The notes beneath the pieces were generated by a model. That model saw only the letters and a list, made by a program, of their open reading frames with translations. It did no database searches and had not been told where the DNA came from. Source: an uncultured Phenylobacterium sp. (GTDB lineage Bacteria > Pseudomonadota > Alphaproteobacteria > Caulobacterales > Caulobacteraceae). Taken from it: 7,878 nucleotides of DNA. The stretch is from assembly GCA_945952175.1 (NCBI GenBank), contig CAMFHW010000181.1, forward strand, positions 1 through 7,878, written 5' to 3'. Below, one piece after another: positions 5,730-7,878 of the stretch (its first letter is position 1; every line of letters starts with the position of its first letter). The position numbers were made by a program, and so were the translations under genes.

Positions 5730-6437
5730 TCAGTCCTTCCAGCCGCGCGCGCGGGCCAGGGCCTCGGCCGACGGATCCAGCGGCTCGCCGGCCATCATGC
5801 CGCTTGCCGCCTCGACCACGGAGGGCGGGACGGTGAGGCCGCTGGTCCTGCGCTGGGCCGGGATTTCCGTCGCCATGCGGACCACCCAGCCAGGCCCGGT
5901 GCGGCAGGCGATGCCGGCCAGCTGGCGGGCCTCGACCTCGAAGACCCGGCAATAGTGTTGATCATGCGACCGGAAGCTCGCCCCCACCCGGATCGCGCGG
6001 CCCTCGCCAGAGCGCTCCTCGTTGAGCGCGCGGACCAGTTCGCCGCGGGCCACCAGCGCGCCGTCGGCCCGCACGCCCACCGGCCCGCCCGTCTCGTGCG
6101 CCGCGCCGAAGCCCAGGGCCAGCCCGCCGCCGAACACGCAGGCCATCGTGCCCCAGCTCGGCCACGTCAGGCGGATGCGGATGGGCTTGGGCTGCGGCGG
6201 CGCGCGATGGTCGGCCAGCCGCACCACATTGTCCGAGGCGCCGCCCCCGGCCACCATCCGCACAGGTGTTTCGTCATGCAGGCTGGCGACCTCGCCCAGC
6301 CGCTCGCGCAGCTTGCGATGGCGCGCCAGGCGGGCGACCAGCAGCGGATCCGACGCCAGCGCCGCCTCGACCTCGGCGCGCCCTTCCGCGTCGAGCTGGC
6401 CGTCGAGATAGGCTGTCAGCTTTCCGTCGTCGATCAT
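5730..6437 (-). CDS. Single-pass membrane anti-sigma factor
   Basis: A 235-residue protein with the layout of alphaproteobacterial anti-sigma factors for ECF sigma factors. The cytoplasmic helical domain (1-50) begins with a typical LTAYLDGQLDAEGRAEVEA segment (7-25), followed by ASDPLLVARLARHRKLRERL. It lacks the zinc-binding H-x3-C-x2-C motif. A proline-rich linker (about 55-90) leads to one membrane helix (about 94-113, WGTMACVFGGGLALGFGAA). The remaining roughly 120 residues should be periplasmic and contain two cysteines, C163 in HYCRVF and C178 in IACRT, which could form a disulphide. ATG 6437 has GGGAGG about ten bases upstream. Such genes normally sit directly after their sigma gene, but here the upstream neighbour is an NTF2-like gene with its own terminator. 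The partner is unknown. Confidence 0.8.
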   Translation of the reverse strand: MIDDGKLTAYLDGQLDAEGRAEVEAALASDPLLVARLARHRKLRERLGEVASLHDETPVRMVAGGGASDNVVRLADHRAPPQPKPIRIRLTWPSWGTMACVFGGGLALGFGAAHETGGPVGVRADGALVARGELVRALNEERSGEGRAIRVGASFRSHDQHYCRVFEVEARQLAGIACRTGPGWVVRMATEIPAQRRTSGLTVPPSVVEAASGMMAGEPLDPSAEALARARGWKD

Positions 6438-6525
6438 CGCGCCATGCCTCCCTCGCCGAGGTGATGGAACAGCCAGATACGCCTCCTGACCGGGCTGCTG
6501 GTCAAGGCGGTTTTTAACGAAAAAC

Positions 6526-6555
6526 CGGCCTCCCAGGTCGCCCTGGGAGGCCGGA
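6526..6555 (-). terminator. Rho-independent terminator of the NTF2-like gene
   Basis: Perfect 13-bp arms, CCGGCCTCCCAGG (6526-6538) and CCTGGGAGGCCGG (6543-6555), with a four-base loop. On the minus strand the stem is directly followed by TTTTT (6525-6521), and lies 38 bases after the stop of the NTF2-like gene. A second short inverted repeat, GGTTTTT/AAAAACC (6510-6527), overlaps the T-tract. The terminator separates the NTF2-like gene from the anti-sigma gene downstream. Confidence 0.92.
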
Positions 6556-6593
6556 TCCGTCGGTTCCGGGGAGGAAGACGGGCCTGGAAGCCC

Positions 6594-6962
6594 CTATTGG
6601 CCCGGCGCGAAGTCCAGGAAGCCGGTGACCGCCCTCATCCGCCCGTCCTCGATGACCGCGAAGTCGGTGCCGCCGGCCACCGGCTCGCCGCCCTCGGGCG
6701 ACAGGTCCCAGGAGAAGCGGATATTGTCGCCATGGGCGTCCAGCTTGCCGCGCCGGGTGAAGCGGAAGCCGGGGAAGCGGGCCTGGCAACCGGCGATCAT
6801 CTCGTCGATGCCGGCATGGCCATCGCCGGCCATCATCGGGTCCACATAGCTCGCCTTGGGCGTCCAGGTGCGCGCCACCAGGGTGGCGCGTTCTTCGGCG
6901 GCGGTGGCGTTCCAGGCGGCGATATAGGTGTCGACCAGGGCGTCGAGAGGCTGTTGCGACAT
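6594..6962 (-). CDS. NTF2/SnoaL-like small protein
   Basis: A 122-residue protein of the nuclear transport factor 2 / SnoaL-like cone-shaped fold. The pattern is an N-terminal helix with AAWNATAAEERATLVARTW (15-33), the turn YVDPMMAGDGHAGI (39-52), the FPGFRFTRRG strand, then sheet residues RFSWDL and GTDFAVI, and a C-terminal VTGFLDF. Members are ligand-binding proteins or small hydrolases/isomerases; substrate and activity cannot be told from sequence. No signal peptide or membrane segment is present, so it is probably cytosolic. ATG 6962 has AGGAG eight bases upstream. It is transcribed alone, ends at the strong terminator at 6526-6555, and diverges from an XRE regulator across 126 bases, which suggests control by that regulator. 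Confidence 0.82.
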   Translation of the reverse strand: MSQQPLDALVDTYIAAWNATAAEERATLVARTWTPKASYVDPMMAGDGHAGIDEMIAGCQARFPGFRFTRRGKLDAHGDNIRFSWDLSPEGGEPVAGGTDFAVIEDGRMRAVTGFLDFAPGQ

Positions 6963-6981
6963 GGGGAGGTCTCCTGACTGG

Positions 6982-7000
6982 GGCCGCGGCGATCGCGGCC
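6982..7000. repeat. Dyad in the NTF2/XRE divergent region, candidate operator
   Basis: GGCCGCG (6982-6988) and CGCGGCC (6994-7000) form a perfect 7-bp inverted repeat around GCGAT, and the 8-base palindrome GCGATCGC (6989-6996) lies inside it. It sits 20 bases upstream of the NTF2-like start and 88 upstream of the regulator start, a plausible site for the divergent regulator. In such GC-rich sequence short dyads also occur by chance. Confidence 0.3.
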
Positions 7001-7074
7001 GACGCCCCGAACCTGACCGACCGCCGCGCGGTCCGCGATTACCCCCGAAGTCATGGAGCGCGTTCCCGCCCCGG

Positions 7075-7083
7075 GCTAGGTTC
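7075..7083 (+). promoter_or_regulatory. Possible -10 element of the XRE regulator, leaderless
   Basis: GCTAGGTTC lies just before ATG 7089 and partly matches the Caulobacter-type -10 consensus GCTANAWC. Initiation would fall at about 7089, making the mRNA leaderless; only a weak AGG could serve as a ribosome binding site otherwise. No good -35 element is visible, so this is tentative. Confidence 0.25.
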
Positions 7084-7088
7084 GCCCC

Positions 7089-7832
7089 ATGAGCAGATCA
7101 GCGACAGCGGTGGGCGACCACCTGCGGGAATGGCGCCAGCGGCGTCGGATGAGCCAGCTGGACCTCGCCTGCGAGGCCGAGATCTCCACCCGCCATCTGA
7201 GCTTCCTGGAGACCGGCCGCGCCCAGCCCAGCCGCGACATGGTCCTGCGCCTGGCCGACCAGCTGGAGATCCCGCTGCGCGAGCGAAACGTCATCCTGGT
7301 GGCCGCCGGCTTCGCCCCGGTCTTCCCCCAGCGCGCCCTGGACGATCCGGCCCTGGCCTCGGCCCGCAAGGCCGTCGACCTGATCCTGGCCGGCCACGAG
7401 CCCTACCCCGCCCTGGCCGTCGATCGCGGCTGGAACCTGGTCGCCGCCAATCGCATGGTCGCGCCCCTGATGAGCCTGGCCGACGCTGAGCTTCTGAAGC
7501 CGCCGGTCAATGTCCTGCGCCTGTCCCTGCACCCACGAGGTCTGGCCGCCCACACGGTCAATCTGCACGAATGGCGCGCCCATCTCTTGGAACGCCTGCG
7601 CCGCGAGGTGGAGCTGACCGCCGACCGCCAGCTCGGCGAGCTGCTGACCGAGCTCAAGGCCTATCCGATCCCCGGCGGCCAGCCGCCGCGCAAGGCGTCG
7701 GAGGAATATGCCGGCGTCGCGACGCCCTTCCAGATGCGTGGGCCAGGCGGCGAGACGCTCTCGTTCTATTCGACCACCACCGTGTTCGGCACGCCGGTCG
7801 ACATCACCCTGTCGGAACTGACCCTGGAGACC
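7089..7832 (+). CDS. XRE-family transcriptional regulator with MmyB-like ligand-binding domain, 3' end missing
   Basis: 248 codons of a DNA-binding regulator. An XRE/Cro-type helix-turn-helix occupies about residues 10-67: VGDHLREWRQRRRMSQLDLA, then STRHLSFLETGRAQPSRDMV, where the FLETGR segment is characteristic. The rest (about 95-248) matches the MmyB-like ligand-binding domain: YPALAVDRGWNLVAANR, PVNVLRLSLHPRGLA, NLHEWRAHLLERLRRE and FYSTTTVFGTPVDITLSEL. This domain resembles PAS folds and is thought to bind small hydrophobic ligands. The start is ATG 7089, giving MSRSATAVGD. The real sequence stops at 7832; the frame stays open into adapter sequence, giving a false tail (LSLIHISEPTRQ). 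About 20-25 residues are probably missing. It diverges from the NTF2-like gene, its likely target. Confidence 0.88.
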
Positions 7833-7878
7833 CTGTCTCTTATACACATCTCCGAGCCCACGAGACAAAAGGCAATCC
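7833..7878 (+). other. Illumina Nextera adapter contamination at the contig end
   Basis: CTGTCTCTTATACACATCT (7833-7851) is the 19-bp Tn5 mosaic end used in Nextera libraries. It is followed by CCGAGCCCACGAGAC (7852-7866), the Nextera read-2 adapter. The last 12 bases (7867-7878) are probably index sequence. None of it belongs to the organism. The reverse translation gives the familiar artefact peptide SRGLGDVYKRQ. Confidence 0.98.

Noticed and set aside
7833..7851. Tn5 mosaic end suggesting a transposon
   Set aside because: It is followed immediately by the Nextera read-2 adapter at the contig end, so it comes from library preparation.
7098..7868. A 256-codon minus-strand open frame
   Set aside because: It begins in Nextera adapter (artefact peptide SRGLGDVYKRQ) and runs opposite the XRE regulator.

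Overview
The window is about 70% GC with strongly GC-biased third codon positions. Its gene families and promoter style point to an alphaproteobacterium, most likely Caulobacteraceae (Caulobacter or Phenylobacterium type). That placement is inferred from gene content and protein resemblance, not from a search. The right edge is the end of an assembled contig: the last 46 bases are Illumina Nextera adapter plus probable index, so genomic sequence stops at 7832.

Left part (1-3654, minus strand). A leucine/isovalerate degradation operon carries liuB (3-methylcrotonyl-CoA carboxylase beta subunit) and liuC (methylglutaconyl-CoA hydratase, cut by the window start). Between them sits a two-gene cassette of clearly lower GC. 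Its first gene encodes a Panacea-domain (SocA-like) antitoxin that starts 3 bases after the liuB stop codon. The second encodes an unrecognised 245-residue protein, in the toxin position, that ends in QPDLF, a match to the beta sliding clamp binding motif. The layout resembles the Caulobacter SocAB system, in which the toxin blocks the clamp DnaN and the antitoxin delivers it to ClpXP. The cassette has no obvious promoter of its own and probably depends on liu transcription.

Centre (3655-5720, plus strand). A 47-base spacer separates liuB from a divergent gene for a patatin-like phospholipase with an N-terminal cyclic-nucleotide-binding-type domain. After it comes a compact unit: a promoter-like element overlapped by a large dyad, a nearly perfect Shine-Dalgarno sequence, a 22-codon GTG-started ORF, and three successive hairpins, the last terminator-like. 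This may be a small-protein gene, a regulatory RNA, or both.

Right part (5730-7832). On the minus strand lie a single-pass membrane anti-sigma factor with no sigma gene beside it and, upstream, an NTF2/SnoaL-like gene ending in a textbook terminator. Divergent from the NTF2 gene is an XRE-family regulator with a MmyB-like ligand domain, lacking its last residues because the contig ends in adapter.

The items most worth follow-up are the toxin-antitoxin-like cassette inside the liu operon with its clamp-motif tail, and the tiny structured transcription unit at about 5496-5715. No rRNA, tRNA, CRISPR array or insertion sequence was found, and no stretch longer than 300 bases lacks a gene.
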